5,719 nucleotides of DNA from an uncultured Methylobacteriaceae bacterium (GTDB lineage: Bacteria; Pseudomonadota; Alphaproteobacteria; Rhizobiales; Beijerinckiaceae), in assembly GCA_937872715.1 (NCBI GenBank), contig CALMTJ010000510.1, positions 1-5,719 of the forward strand. The letters are read 5' to 3'. Position 1 is the stretch's first letter. Each line of letters opens with the position of its first letter. Made by a program: the position numbers and the translations under genes. A model generated the notes under the pieces. That model did not search any database, was not told where the DNA came from, and worked only from the letters and a program-made list of their open reading frames with translations. This document shows, piece after piece, positions 5,682-5,719 of this stretch.

Positions 5682-5719
5682 GCGCGTCAGCCGCAGGCAG
5701 AAGCGCCGATGGTAGCCCC

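Larger units (their letters stand above)
5507..5719. other. Upstream region of the receptor gene, no gene seen
   Basis: No convincing coding region lies here on either strand. Bases ~5515-5590 are clearly richer in A and T than the surroundings and probably hold the receptor promoter; I could not pick a -35/-10 pair with proper spacing. The rest carries the palindrome and hairpins listed separately. I looked for a cobalamin riboswitch, common upstream of TonB-dependent receptors, and did not find its conserved B12-box elements. Confidence 0.6.

Noticed and set aside
5540..5719. Cobalamin riboswitch upstream of the receptor
   Set aside because: Such receptors often have one, but neither the B12-box nor the conserved core segments could be found on the minus strand.
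5650..5719. tRNA or other small RNA gene at the right edge
   Set aside because: The GC-rich hairpins do not fit a cloverleaf, and no T-loop or D-loop consensus is visible.

Overview
The window is very GC-rich bacterial DNA, most likely from an alphaproteobacterium of the Hyphomicrobiales, with Methylobacterium-like relatives the best guess. That guess rests on the base composition, on the run rluC, HAD phosphatase, ATP12-family F1-ATPase assembly chaperone (a neighbourhood I associate with alphaproteobacteria), and on the type of outer-membrane receptor present. No database search was possible, so the assignment is inference.

Layout. Bases 1-2822 hold four plus-strand genes that look like one transcription unit: a 23S rRNA pseudouridine synthase (RluC, 5' end outside the window), a small exported PsiF-repeat protein, a HAD-superfamily hydrolase starting at TTG, and the ATP12-family chaperone starting at GTG one base after the HAD stop codon. 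On the minus strand, a 52-residue single-span membrane protein (2823-2981) ends head-on against the chaperone, with the two stop codons directly adjacent. Bases 2982-3307 contain its upstream region, with a (CCGG)4 run and a short perfect dyad, and then a decayed plus-strand fragment of an IS481-like DDE transposase that carries a one-base frameshift. Bases 3308-5506 are a complete TonB-dependent outer-membrane receptor on the minus strand, resembling the ZnuD group of metal receptors. The last ~180 bases, upstream of that receptor, are locally AT-rich near the gene. They contain a Zur-box-like palindrome touching the first ATG, plus two perfect-arm hairpins.

How the genes work together. The left half is housekeeping: ribosome maturation (RluC), small-molecule dephosphorylation (HAD) and ATP synthase assembly (ATP12), with one exported accessory protein inserted. 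The right half is accessory: a receptor gene that may be zinc-regulated, lying next to insertion-sequence debris, which fits acquisition or rearrangement at this boundary. I see no clear novel multi-gene system. The points most worth checking are the candidate metal-responsive operator, the structured leader upstream of the receptor, the unrecognised small membrane protein, and the PsiF-like gene placed inside the rluC-HAD-ATP12 run.
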